Assembly (NCBI GenBank): GCA_019802505.1
Contig: JAFMOC010000072.1
Coordinates: 531,001 to 595,000, forward strand
Reading direction: 5' to 3'
Length of the DNA: 64,000 bases
Source: Corydoras sp. C115
Taxonomy: Eukaryota > Chordata > Actinopteri > Siluriformes > Callichthyidae
Shown here: in pieces, positions 1 through 12,071 of the stretch
Layout of the letters: every line of letters starts with the position of its first letter
How positions within the stretch are numbered: position 1 is the stretch's first letter
Position numbers and translations under genes: made by a program
Notes under the pieces: model-generated
What the model saw: the letters and a program-made list of their open reading frames with translations, nothing else
What the model was told of the DNA's origin: nothing
Database searches by the model: none

Positions 1-95
1 CAGCGCCCGAGATGTTCTCCCCTGGATGGGCATGTGGAACCCTCCCCGCGACTCTAATAGAGGATAAAGCGGAAGACAATGGATGGATGGATGGA
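1..95 (+). mobile_element. DANA/Mermaid-like SINE, 3' part (cut by window edge)
   Basis: This is the tail module of the dominant SINE. The family runs: tRNA-like head GGCGGCACGGTGGCTTAGTG with A box, B box GGTTCGAATCC, a central block GTTTCCATGTTCTCCCCGTG...CCAAAAACATGG, a TG-rich stretch, a block starting near GGCGCCCTGTCCTGGGTG, then CGCGACCCTAATAGAGGATA and a short tandem-repeat tail. Only the last two blocks are inside the window here, ending in ATGG repeats. The central block resembles the zebrafish DANA repeat as I remember it. Confidence 0.85.
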
Positions 96-105
96 TCTAG
101 TGCAT

Positions 106-407
106 GGGCGGCATGGTGGCTTAGTGGTTAGTGCATAGCCTCTCAGCGCTAGGGTGTTAATGTTCTCCCCTTGTCTGCATGGGTTTCCTCACACAGTCCA
201 AAAAAACATGGATCAAGTTCTCCAAATTGCCCCATTGTGTGTGTGTGTGTGTTTGTTTGTGTGAGTGTCTGTGCCAAGTGATAGATTGGCGCACTGTCCT
301 GGGTGTATCTGCACAGCACCCGAAACGTTCTGGATGAGCATGGAGAACACTTCCGTGACCCTAGTACAGGATAAAGTGGAAGATAATGAATGGATGGATG
401 GATGTAT
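106..407 (+). mobile_element. SINE copy, internally shortened
   Basis: Head, central block and tail are present; about 40 bp around the B box are lost. Its TG stretch has expanded to a (GT)n run. Flanks at 93-105 and 408-420 match in 12 of 13 bases (ggatctagtgcat / ggatcgagtgcat), an aged target-site duplication. Confidence 0.85.
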
Positions 408-629
408 GGATCGAGTGCATATTTTTTTAGTGATGAGAAATAGAAAATATGTAAAAATTTGTGGCATGATGGGGTGAAGTTTGTAAATGGGAAGCAGGGA
501 CAGGAAGTCAGGTCACGTCAATGGAAACACCTGCCACCTCTAAATGTGATTAATTGTCTCTTTCATCTGTTTGAAGTAAAAAGAGTGAAAAGGGCACCAG
601 AACAGAGAGAAAAATGCTTTGTCTGCGTC

Positions 630-633
<4 letters not shown>

Positions 634-675
<42 letters not shown>
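634..675. repeat. (TG)n microsatellite
   Basis: Uninterrupted TG dinucleotides over about 42 bp. They create spurious Cys-Val open frames. Confidence 0.95.
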
Positions 676-678
<3 letters not shown>

Positions 679-870
679 AGACTGAACGAAAGCCTTAAGC
701 AGTTCATCACTGCCTGTCTTTTGGCTTTACTTAAATTAACCTTTACAGAATTTGGAAAATTAGAAAATCAGCATGTCAAACCTTTTAAAAAATTTTTAAA
801 TAAAAATTGAGCAAAAAAAAATTGCCCACCAAAGCGGCTGATATTTAGTGATGATAATTATAATTATGAG

Positions 871-940
871 AAGCATGGTGGCCTAGTGGTTGGCTCGATC
901 GCCTCTCAGTGTTTGGGATTCCAGGTTCGAATTCCAACAG
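871..940 (+). mobile_element. SINE head fragment
   Basis: Only the tRNA-like head remains (GCATGGTGGCCTAGTGGTTG through a B-box-like GGTTCGAATTCC). The central block is missing. Confidence 0.7.
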
Positions 941-1235
941 TGGTTCTGTAAAGTGGTATTTGGCTTGATAGTGCTTAATATTGTGCATACAAATTAAATC
1001 CTAAATGTTATTTTAAATTAGCACTTTTGATACAAACTGAACACTCTGAGGAAAGTAAATAAACTAACAGAGTGAACCCAAATAAACTGAATTATCTACA
1101 ATAAAGTATTGTATAATTAAGCTTTCTAAAATGTCTTTCTTACATAATATTTGGTCAATCGAAATTCATTATAAAATTAGTTTTGAAGCATACATATTTA
1201 AAACAATTATAATTCATCAACTCAATACGCCTTAC

Positions 1236-2171
1236 CTTTTCCAGTGACTGTGATGTGCCAAAGAATATAGGGATGAAGGCCAGCCAGATGATGCAGGTTG
1301 TGTACATTGTAAAGCCGATAGGTTTTGCTTCATTAAAGGTCTCTGGCACCCCACGTGTTTTTATAGCATACACAGTACATGTAACCATAAGCAGCATGCT
1401 GTACCCCAACAGGCAAATAAGTGACAAATCCGAGATATCACACTTGAGCACACCCCGTGCTAGCTGTGAATTAGCCACTCGATGACCTTCATAGTCTACA
1501 AAAGCCTGGGGAGGGTCCACCATAAACCAGATACAAACTCCTAAAAGCTGAACTGAGATCAGGATGAATGTGATGACCAGTTGGGAAGCTGGGCTAATAA
1601 ACCGTGGGGCGCTAACTGTCATCTTTCCCTGCTCAAAAATACGGTAAATTCGATTGGTTTTGGTGAGCAAGGCAGCATAGCTTATACTCATTCCAAGGCC
1701 TAGAAAAATCCGCCTGAATGAACATATTCCAACATCAGGAGTTGCAATCATTAGAAAAGTAGTTGCATAACACAAGAAGATGCCCGTTAGCAAGACATAG
1801 CTTAGCTCCCGTCCAGATGCCTTAACGATTGGCGTGTCATTGTAACGAACGAAGGTGACTACCACAAATAAAGTGGCCATGATTCCAATGATGGCAAGAA
1901 GCACGGGTAGTACCACCCAAGGTGACATCCATTCCAGCTTAACAATAGGGATGGGTTGACAGCCTGTGTGGTTCTTGTTGGGCCGAAGGTCAAAGCGGCA
2001 CATCTTACAGGTAAAAGGGTCAGCCTGGTATTGATAGCCATCACAGCGCTCGCAGTGCCAACAGCAGGGAATGCCCTTTACAATCTTCTTTCGCCAGCCT
2101 GGTTTGCAGGGCTGGCTGCAGATTGAGATGGGCACCTGCTGCACACCACCTGGCCATTGCATCATGGACAT
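1236..2171 (-). CDS. grm4: grm4 exon: cysteine-rich domain and TM1-TM6
   Basis: 936 nt (312 codons), phase 0 at both ends. The acceptor is gggattccag/ATGTCC and the donor is GAAAAG/gtaagg. Residues 18-71 of the exon hold the nine-cysteine NCD3G linker (ICSQPC, PCCWHCERC, TCKMC, HTGC), which transmits closure of the ligand domain. TM1 starts near residue 85 of the exon. RYNDTPIVKASGRELSY, LTKTNRIYRIFEQGK (TM3 to intracellular loop 2) and ETFNEAKPIGFTMYTT are the class C signatures that can be recognised. The exon ends after TM6 at FFGTSQSLEK. The apparent extra residues after LEK in the open frame are read-through into intron. The ATG at the exon start is an internal Met, not a start codon. 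Confidence 0.95.
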
Positions 2172-5100
2172 CTGGAATCCCAACAGACAATTTATATTTG
2201 GTATTCATGAGCAAAACCTTGACTCCACACATGCCATTAGATGCTTTAAATACATTGCCCTGTAGTGTAGAGACAGGTAGTAGAAGACTTACATTAAGGT
2301 TGAGCTTGTCAATCCAGTTGCCAATAATTTTGTACTCAGCACTTTTGTTATTTAGTTGGTACTGGAAGATATCGTAACGACCTGGGGCATCTCCATTTTC
2401 ATTGAATTGTACAGGGTTGCCAGCTGTGACTGGAGATAAGAAAATGAAGACAAAATCACAAAATGCATTCCAACATCCATTTTGCAAAAATGTGTGGGAA
2501 GATTCAATGTGCATCACTGAATAATGTTTTGGCAACATCTCGCAAAAGACTCTATAGTATAACCCACTATGATTTAATGCCTCAATGGAAGAACTTCAAA
2601 TCAAGCAAATATACTATACTCATACTGACAACAAAAGTTTTGGACTAAGCTAAACTAAAATGAAAAATACAAAGTCTAAACCTTTAAACACAGATGCCAA
2701 AAATTACTAATGAATCCACAGAAATAGGTAGCACAGTTGAATGAGCAAGTGCATCTTGCCTTAATTTCATGGTCTGTAAACAAAAGGGTATTACGAACTA
2801 GTAGAGATAATCACAGAGGATGTGTTTGTTTTGATAAATAGTCACTTCCATTCTGCTGGACTGGAAGAAGTCCTATTAGTTAGGGTGTGGTAGCTCAGTG
2901 GTTATGGTGTTGAGCTATCAATCTGAAGGTTGTGGTTTCAAATCCCAGGTCCACTGTGGGTCCTTGAGCAAGACACTTAATCCTAATGGATAAAAGCATT
3001 TGTTAAATGTCTAAATTTATTTATTATAAATTTAGAAGTGTAATGCCAAATCCATACATTGAGACTATCAGATACTATTCAAGCCAAAATAAAACCAGTG
3101 AAGTACATAACTGTAATGATTTGCAACTTGGGAAATTATAATCAGTTAAGCGTATTACATGAAATGCTTTTCTACCACATTAAGCAATTTATTGGTTCTA
3201 TCATTGTTGAAAGTTGCTAAGTGACTATGTGTGATAATATAATTATAGCTTTTCCTTGGAGATTAGAGATGAAAGCAATTTTAGCAATGCCATTATCATG
3301 TTGCTCCTAAAATAAGCCTGCATTTCAAAAAGATATAAAAAAAATAGAAAATGTGGCAATATGTCCCATGTACATGACCCATTCTTAACAGAGCTTATTC
3401 ATAGACACTGAACACACTGATCACACAACAGTTCTGAATACAAATCACAGATTTCAATTGAAAAACGTGGACAAGTTTATTAGTAATGTGCCATTAATAA
3501 ATAAGGGAATTTTAAAATATGGGTAGTTCTTTTTAGTAAAAGGTGTGCGTCAGAGGTAAGTCCATCATTATTCCTCTTTGCCTCATAATCAATTGCCAGA
3601 TGTCTCCTAAATGCTGTGGATATCAATTCTACTTTTAAAAGATAACATGTGCTGTCATATTTAATCAAATTGATTCTGACCTTATTTAATCTGTGGAATT
3701 AGGCCTGACAATGTATTCCCCAAATTTAGGTTTTTTCTGTCCTTTTAGTAATAATCATTTGCTTTCTAAAACTTCATGCATATAAAAGTACAAGTACAGT
3801 AATTAAATAACTAAAAAAAAAAAAACAATATGCCATTATTCATCCATCCATCCATCCATCCATCCATTATCTTCCGCTTGTCCGGGGTTCGGGTCGCGGG
3901 GGCAGCAACCGAAGTAGGGAGACCCAGACCTCCCTCGCCCCAGCCATCTCCACCAGCTCGACTGGGGGAACCCCGAGACGTAGGGACGCTACCCTCTCAT
4001 CCACGGGGAAAACCCCAACATGCAAGCGTCAAGCCGGGGGGCCACGAGAAAGCCCACACCTGCCCGACGCCTCTCGCCATGGGCAACTCCAGAAAAGAAC
4101 AGAGTCCAGCCCCTCTCCAGATTGGACCCAGAACCTGAGCTGTGCGTTGAGGTGAGCCCGACTATATCTAGCCGGTATCTCTCGACCTCCCGCACAAGCT
4201 CAGGCTCCTTCCCTGTTAGTGAAGTGACGTTCCAAGTTCCGAAAGCCAATTTCAGCAACCGAGGATTGCGATGCCCAGGCCCACGCCTCCGGCCACTGCC
4301 CGATCCACACTGCACCGAACCCCTATTACTACCCCTCCACAGTTGGTAAGCCCATTTGAGGGGGAACCCATGTAGCTCCTTCGGGCTGGGACCGGCCGGG
4401 CACCATGGGAAAGTGCCCGACCACCAGACGCTCGCTGATGAACCCCATCCCCGGGCCTGGCTCCAGGGTGGGGCCCCGATAACCCTATATCGGGCAGGGT
4501 ACTCGTGTTCTTTATGTTCATTTTCATAGGGGTTTTATTGGACCACTCTTTGTCTGGCCCGTCACCTAGGACCAATTTGCCTTGGGAGACCCTGCCAGGG
4601 GCTTTTGCCCCAGACAACATAGCTCCTAGGATCATTCAAGCACGCAAACTCCTCCACCACGGTAAGGTGGTGATCATTACTCATCCATCCATCCATTATC
4701 TTCCGCTTTATCCTCTACTAGGGTCGTAGGGGGGAGAACATTTCGGGTGCTGGGCAGAGGGCAGATACACCCAGGACATTGTTTCAATCTATCACTGGGC
4801 ACACACTCCCTCACACAGACACACACACAAACACACTCTATATGGGGCAATTTGGAGAATTCAGTTGACCTTGATCCAAGTTTTTGGACTCAGAGGAAAC
4901 CCACGCAGACCTAGGGAGAACATGGAAACTCCACCTAGATTGGGATTCAAACCTGGGTTCCCAGCACTGAGAGGAGAACCTGTTAACCACTAAGCCACCG
5001 TGCCCCATGTCATTATTTAACTAAAATGACATATAGTTGTCAAAAAATTCCAGGTAAAGGCAATTCCTCTATTTACTAGAAGCATTTAGGAATTGTCATT

Positions 5101-8100
5101 AAGTCACAGATGTGTCTCACAATTGCTGATGACAGCTGCAAAAAAAATAATAAATCTGATGTGGTGCGTCATTTACAATTGAGACTTTTTCATTGAGCAT
5201 CTTAATGTGATCAGTGCAAGAAGAAGCACTTAATGCTTTTCCTGTTGGTAATATTGATAAGATATATACATTTTAAGTGATAACCCTGCATACAGTTTCA
5301 ACTTTTTAATGCTTTGAATTACATGCTAACTTCAACGATAATGGTTTTGGATCCAAACATTCTAAAATTACTTTCTTGCAGACAAATGTACTAAATGAGT
5401 AAGATGGCACTCTTCCTAAATTGTTTCTTAATGACTAGAAGGTGCGATTTGGGGAGAGGGGGTTGGGGGGTTCGTGGTATGTTACTGATTTATTTATTTC
5501 TCCAAAAAAGACATTTGAAAGAACATCCTCCAAGGAGATTTCATAAGTTTTGTCCAGGGTTATACATGGAGGAATTAAATATTAATCTCTTTATTATAGA
5601 CAAAAAAGTTGTCCCTGCTGAAATAAGAGGGCTTGATGTCATTGGTGGTCAGCTATAAACCAAGGCAAGTAGTAAGGTTCTCCCCTCGCACTAAATGGTT
5701 AAGAGTGGACAAGGTGATTAGCCACTGGAGATTCAACCTTAAACTCTCTTGGAACATCAGTGGTGGGTTGCTAAAATGGCACCAGAGAGCATACCCAGCC
5801 ACATGTTGCACAGTGTAACATTTTGTTTGCTACTCAATTAGTGTATTACCTGCTTTTACTGCTTTTCTAATCTGTTTTTTTAAAGTGTTACCAGCACTTC
5901 ATCCACAACTCTGCTCAAAAGCTACAGCAATGTCTTTAGAGGACATTCATCTATTGAGGATCTAAGTGACTTTAATAATTGAACTCATTCAAATTAACGT
6001 CTGTTGACATCACCTACTTAGCTCGGGACAGAACCTGAGTTGTAATTAATGACTGAAGATGATGATGGAAGGCAGTTACCATTTAGAATTGCATTTGGAA
6101 GAGATGAGTTGAGGGGAAAAAAACATGGGTTGAGATGGTAATTATTGTGAGAGAACTGCCCCCATTCTGGTGCATCCACCAAGAGAATCATAAGGAGAGG
6201 TCAGGGTCAGGCAGCAGCACAAAAGATGAGTTATCTTTTTATTTTTTTTCCTGTGTCTGTACAATAAACTGAAATTAACTTTTTGGTTCGAGATTTTAAA
6301 CAAGTTACCAATAAACTGGCAAAAGAAACTCACAAAGCCCAGAAACTGCTTTTCAATTCAGAGTCTCATTAAGAAACCATTAATTAGGCTTTGAAAAAAA
6401 ATCCATTGCATCAACCTGAATGGCATTAGTAATTATTCATAGTGGCCTTTCAGGGTAACAAAGGCTGTGTTCCGCTCATTGCTCTCCCGTAGCAGGCTTG
6501 GATTATATGGATCATGATATCTAATTTGGTAAAACAATATATTTTGTAGTACATAGAAGGCTGGAGACATTGGGGTAGTGGGTAAAAATCCTTCACAGTT
6601 GACTCATTAAGATCTTAATGTATGCAAAACAGAAAACTCTTGTCTTTTTTGTCAGTGGTGACCACCAGTGAGGAGGATGGTTGAATAAATTCCTCAGAGA
6701 TTCTGCAATATGCATCAACCCGGTATAACACTATGAGCACTAACAGGTGACATAAATGACATTAATCAACTCTTTATTATTACACCTGTAATAGGCACCT
6801 ACAAATTGGTTGAGCATAGATCAAGATTTAAGGATGTCTGACATGGGCCAAAATTTGATAGGTGGACAATTGGGTCAAAACCTTCATTCCTCAGTCCCCA
6901 AACCAATCCACCAAAAGGGCCACTGTATCAATTTTTTTTTCAAGAAGTTATTACTGGTTCTTGTGAAAAGGTTAAAGAATGTTACTAAGCTCTAGAGCAG
7001 TCATGGTGCCCATGTACACCCATTTATGAAAATGATATTACCCAACAGACTCTTGTTTGCAGGATAATGCTCATTGTCGCAAAGTAAAATTTGTTCAGAA
7101 ATTGTTTGAGAAGCATGACAAAACATTCCAACCAAGCATATTTGGTTTGTTTGTTTGATCCATGGAGACTCCACCTTGCAATTTAAAGGAGTTGAAGGTG
7201 CTGCTAAACAGTTTTGCCATTAAAAGAGGGACCAAAACAATACTAGGAGGGTTGTCATAATGTTATGCCTGGTTGGTGGATTTCTCTATTGCAGCCTTGT
7301 ACCTCAGTGGACAGAAATATGTCCTCAAGGTAAAATGGTTTCAGGGAAAAGGTTAATTGCATGAAAGGGTGGTGTGGTGGCGGTAGAGCAGCTTTGCATT
7401 TGTTGAACACCTTAGCAACGGGCTCAGTGCCCCGGGTAAGCTGGGACAAATTTAAAGCTGTCATAGTGCTGACCTCTGATGAGCCAGGAGCAACTGTGCA
7501 AAAACAACTTTCCCTGCACAGGGGACCTGAAGCCAAGATGGAATTTAACAACCAGTCAGTGTGGAAGGGTTTATAGTTGAATCTACAGAATGTGAATGCT
7601 CTGAATATTCCCCAACGTGAGGAGACTCCCCATCTGGTGAGTGATAGCTTTACCACCAAAGGGCGTGCTGTCAACGCTGGTGACTGATAATCTTCAATGT
7701 TGACGCCAGAAAACAATCATTAAAATTATCCACTGCCCTAGAATCCACAACATCCATAAACGTTATAGAAGATAAAGAGTCTGATATGGAGGCAGTTAAA
7801 AAAAACGTGGAAAATTTATGAGGAAGGGCTTGTTAAGATAGAACTTAGGCCTAAAACAGAGATTAAGGCCTTGATTTTGCATAACCTCTTACTTGGATAT
7901 TCATTCTCAATGTTTTTTCCTAAACCTGTTGTCCAGTCAAATCATAGATAAGCAATAAGGTCCTCTAAAAAAGAGAGGATCTCATGAAAAGCAGAACCCA
8001 ACGCATGAGACAGAAAAACACAATAGTCGAAATACCATCCATCTATCCATTATCTTCCGCTTTGTCCTCTATTAGGATCATGGTGGAGTTCCCCATGCCC

Positions 8101-11100
8101 ATCCAGGGGAGAAAGTTTCGGGCGCTGGGCAGATACACCCAGGACAGGGTGCCAATCTATCGGTGGGCACACAGACACACCCAAAAACACACTCTCTATA
8201 TGGGACAATTTGGAGAATTCAATTGACCTTCAACCATGTTTTTGGACTGTGGGAGGAAACCGGAGAACCCGGAGAAAACCCACGCAGACATGGGGAGAAC
8301 ATGCAAACTCCACCCAGATTGGGATTTAAAACCTGAAATCCCTAGCACCTAACACTTAGTGCTAACCACTAAGCCACCGTGCCGCCCACTTAGACAAAAT
8401 ACATTATTTTAAAATGTATATAATTATAGCAAAGGTGAAAGCAACACACATACATACTACACCAGACACAGCTAAAAGTCAATACATCGAAAGATACGTA
8501 CAAGTGCAGCACAAGTGCACAGTCTAAAACTAGATAAATTCATTAATTCATTCATCTTTCGCTTTATCTTATATTAGGGTCGTGGGGGAGTTCCCCATGC
8601 CCATCCAGGGGAGAACGTTTCGGGCGCTGGGCAGATACACCCAGGACAGGGCGCCAATCTATCACTGGGCACACACTCACTCACACAGACACACACAAAC
8701 ACACTCTATATGGGGCAATTTGGAGAATTCAATTGACCTTGATCCATGTTTTTGGACTGTGGGAGGAAACCAGAGACTCCTGAGGAAACCCACGCGGACA
8801 CGGGGAGAACATGGAAACTCCACCCAGATTGGGATTCGAGCCGGGAATCCCTAGTGCTGAGAGGTGAACGTGCTGACCACTAAGCCACCTTGCCGCCCGC
8901 GAACTAGATAAACTCAAATAAAAATAAATTAATTAATTAAAAAAAAAACGATTTGAATGTTCTAGCCCAACATAACTAGCGACAGTGGAGCGGGATCATA
9001 GCATGACTTTCTTGCCTTTAAGACCAGGCTCCAACCTGGTCTGCCCATCTCGGCTGCCAAAGAACCTATTACTCTCTGGCTCCTTTTCAAACATCGGTCC
9101 CAGCATGTGACAATCACAGTGTCCTCCCAATGTTCTGTCGTGCTACAGTGGAAGATGATAGGGTGGCATTTGCTGCTTGTCCCACCAACTTCACTCCCTG
9201 TCCTTTCTCCACTGAGACACCAAGATGTTGGCCAGAGTCATGCACTGGGTCATATTGCAGATTGGGTCATTTCGCAGATGCTTTTATCCAAACCATGTTA
9301 CAAGTGTCTCAACCAGTGGCTGGTTCTGGTCTGGTGGTCTGGGTCAGAACAAAGGGTTTGAACTCCCTGCTTGAACAATAAGAATTAAGAGCCCTGCTCA
9401 AGAAACTGAATTGGTAACCACGAATTTCAGATTAAGTGTAAAATATCTATCTATTTATCTAGAGAATATACCTGTATGACATTTTTACTGTTCCCGAGTT
9501 TCAGCACCATAATTTTACAAGCTGAGAACCAATGAAGATTGGGAACAGCATCCATCAGGTACAGGAATGGGTTTTATTCACTAATAAATTACAAAATGAC
9601 CTAATATCCCAGCACTGGATTTCATATGCTGATACTCTGCCCACTGCAGTCTTTTTAAGTGCCTGTGCTGTGTTCCTGGTACCACTGCTTCTACACTCTG
9701 CACAAAATATCTGCACACAGACCATTAATGAGAACTCAAGCAGGTGCATCAATTACCTTTCCCATGCCCGCAGTTCTGCCTCCCCTTCCTAGCGATGTCT
9801 ATTTGTCTATGCAAGTGTCAAGTTACCAGTTAACCTCAGAGCTGTGCTTACCAATTTGATAGTTGTACATGCCACACATATACAATGCATGTTACAGTAT
9901 TAGTGTTCATTTATTTCATCATTCATTCATTCATTCATTCATTATCTTCCACTTAATCCTTTACTTGGGTCGCGGCAGGTTTCCTATACCCATCCAGGCA
10001 AGAATGTTTTGGGCGCTGGGCAGATACACCAAGGACAGGACACTGGGCACACTCACTCACACAGACACACAAACAAACACACACTATATTGGGCGATTCA
10101 AATTTGGGATTTGAACCTGGGATCCCAATGCTGAGAGGTGAACGTGCTAACCACTAGAGCCACCGTGCCACCCAGTGTTATTTTAATGTTTAGTAATTTA
10201 AAATGGTTTGGAAAAAGAATGGAAAAAATATCTGATCTAATGAAACATGCAATATGCCACATAAAAATTGGGTTAAACGATAATTTCTAAATTAATTTGG
10301 AGCTTTTTATTAGAAATGATTTACCTCTTTTTTACCTCTCCTCCTATTGGTGTTTACCATTCTTCTTCTGCAGATTATTATTTTTAGCTATACACCTGTC
10401 TCAATCCTTCACCTCTTCTTTCTATTTAACACTCCTCTTCCTTAATTGTCCTAGAACTAGAACACTGGTATTTTTACACTGCTAGTGCCTGTTGGTAACG
10501 TTGGAGCAGTAAACACTTTACTGCACTCCCACTCAATTGTCATGCCTTGGAGAAAGCTTGGTTGACCTAATTTCCAAACCTCACGTACATCTTTTTCTTT
10601 TTTTTTTTAATTCTACCTGTAGACGGAACTCCACCGACATTGTTAGTTTTCTCATTTTCTTTCTATTGTCGTCCTCGGACTATTTTTTCTGTGTGAAAAA
10701 TAAACTTGTGTACCTAAGGTCTGCTCCATTGTCAGGCTTTAGTGCGGCTGAAACACTTTCCCGTTTGTTTAGATCTTGCTGTTTTGGCTACTTTGTCATT
10801 TCTTGCACAAAACTATATACCGTATTATTTAATTTTCTTTTTAAAATGGTTCGCAATGCCTGTAATTGATCAAAAGACTTCAGCATGTTATTCTCCATGT
10901 CTGCAGTTGGGCATTAATTTTGTATAATGATAATTTTCAAAGAGATTGTCTTGAGAAGCTACGAAAAAGTCTACTTAAAAAAATTACCTCAATCCTACAA
11001 TCTACAATCTACAACCTACAATCTGTTTGCAGACCCTTCTGATAGCTATGTAGCCGTGAGTTATTTTAACAAATGAATTCATAATGTTATTACTGGGGCT

Positions 11101-12035
11101 ACTTAATAACAGTAATAGTAATAATTAGGCAATAGTATATTCATGTTGTCTTGGCCATGTGATTGCATGTATTATTGGATGTAATTTATTTTTTGTGAAA
11201 TTTAATGCTAATGTGTTGCACACTTTTTTGTAGACTTGTATACAACTGCTGCTAGAAACAAACTTTTTTTTAACATTTATTATCATGGACATATCACACC
11301 ACTAGGGGGCCACCTGCACAGTTACCATTACTTTTTATTTTTTATGTTTACTGTTTTTATTGTCTGTTGCACTGTTCCCTCCTATTACTTTAATGTTTAT
11401 TGTCCTGTATTCTGTCGAGTAGTAGTTCTTTTTTTGCACTTCATGTTGGGTTGTGTAGAATCAGAATCAGAATCAGGTTTATTGGTCACATACGTAGTTA
11501 TACATAGTACAGCCAGCAGTGAAATTTCTTTTTTGACCTCTCCACAGAAAAATAAAATTTGTTTTAAAAGGATAAGAGTAAGATAAAAATAAGATAAAGA
11601 TAAAAAATTTAACTATGTATTTACAATGTGCAATGGAATTATAAAGTGTGTTATAATTCCATTGTGTAGTTGCTTTTACATGAAGCTCCTTGTTCCTGGT
11701 GAACATTGTCTCCTTCCACTGTATACCGTACACCACTTTATATTGTGGAATGACAAATAAAATACTTGATATATTTATATATAATGTTAACTGTGAAAAG
11801 GCTTAAGCTTAGGTTAATTACAAATGTCTCTTAATTACAAATGTCTTAATTACAAATGTTAAAATAACAAATTTAACATGATCTTTTAACAAAGTCATAT
11901 ATATATAAATATATATATATATATTCATTCATTCATTCATTATCTCCCGCTTTATCCTCTATTAGGGTCGCGGTGGGGTTCCCCATGCCCATCCAGGGGA
12001 GAACATCTCAGGCGCTGGGCAGATATCCATCGCTG

Positions 12036-12071
<36 letters not shown>

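Noticed and set aside
459..810. Open frames with long Cys-Val alternation
   Set aside because: Produced by the (TG)n repeat.
1155..1235. Residues after SLEK as the receptor C-terminus
   Set aside because: A good donor (AAAAG/gtaagg) ends the exon at 1236. TM7 is missing, so the extra residues are intron.
2041..2538. Continuous 165-codon minus frame as one exon
   Set aside because: Only 2293-2429 is exon. The rest runs through a GT donor into the 121-bp intron and then out of frame into the next exon.
3989..4635. Two minus open frames that could be read as a small gene with an endonuclease-like domain
   Set aside because: They are the 5' region and truncated ORF2 of a LINE, with the reverse transcriptase deleted.
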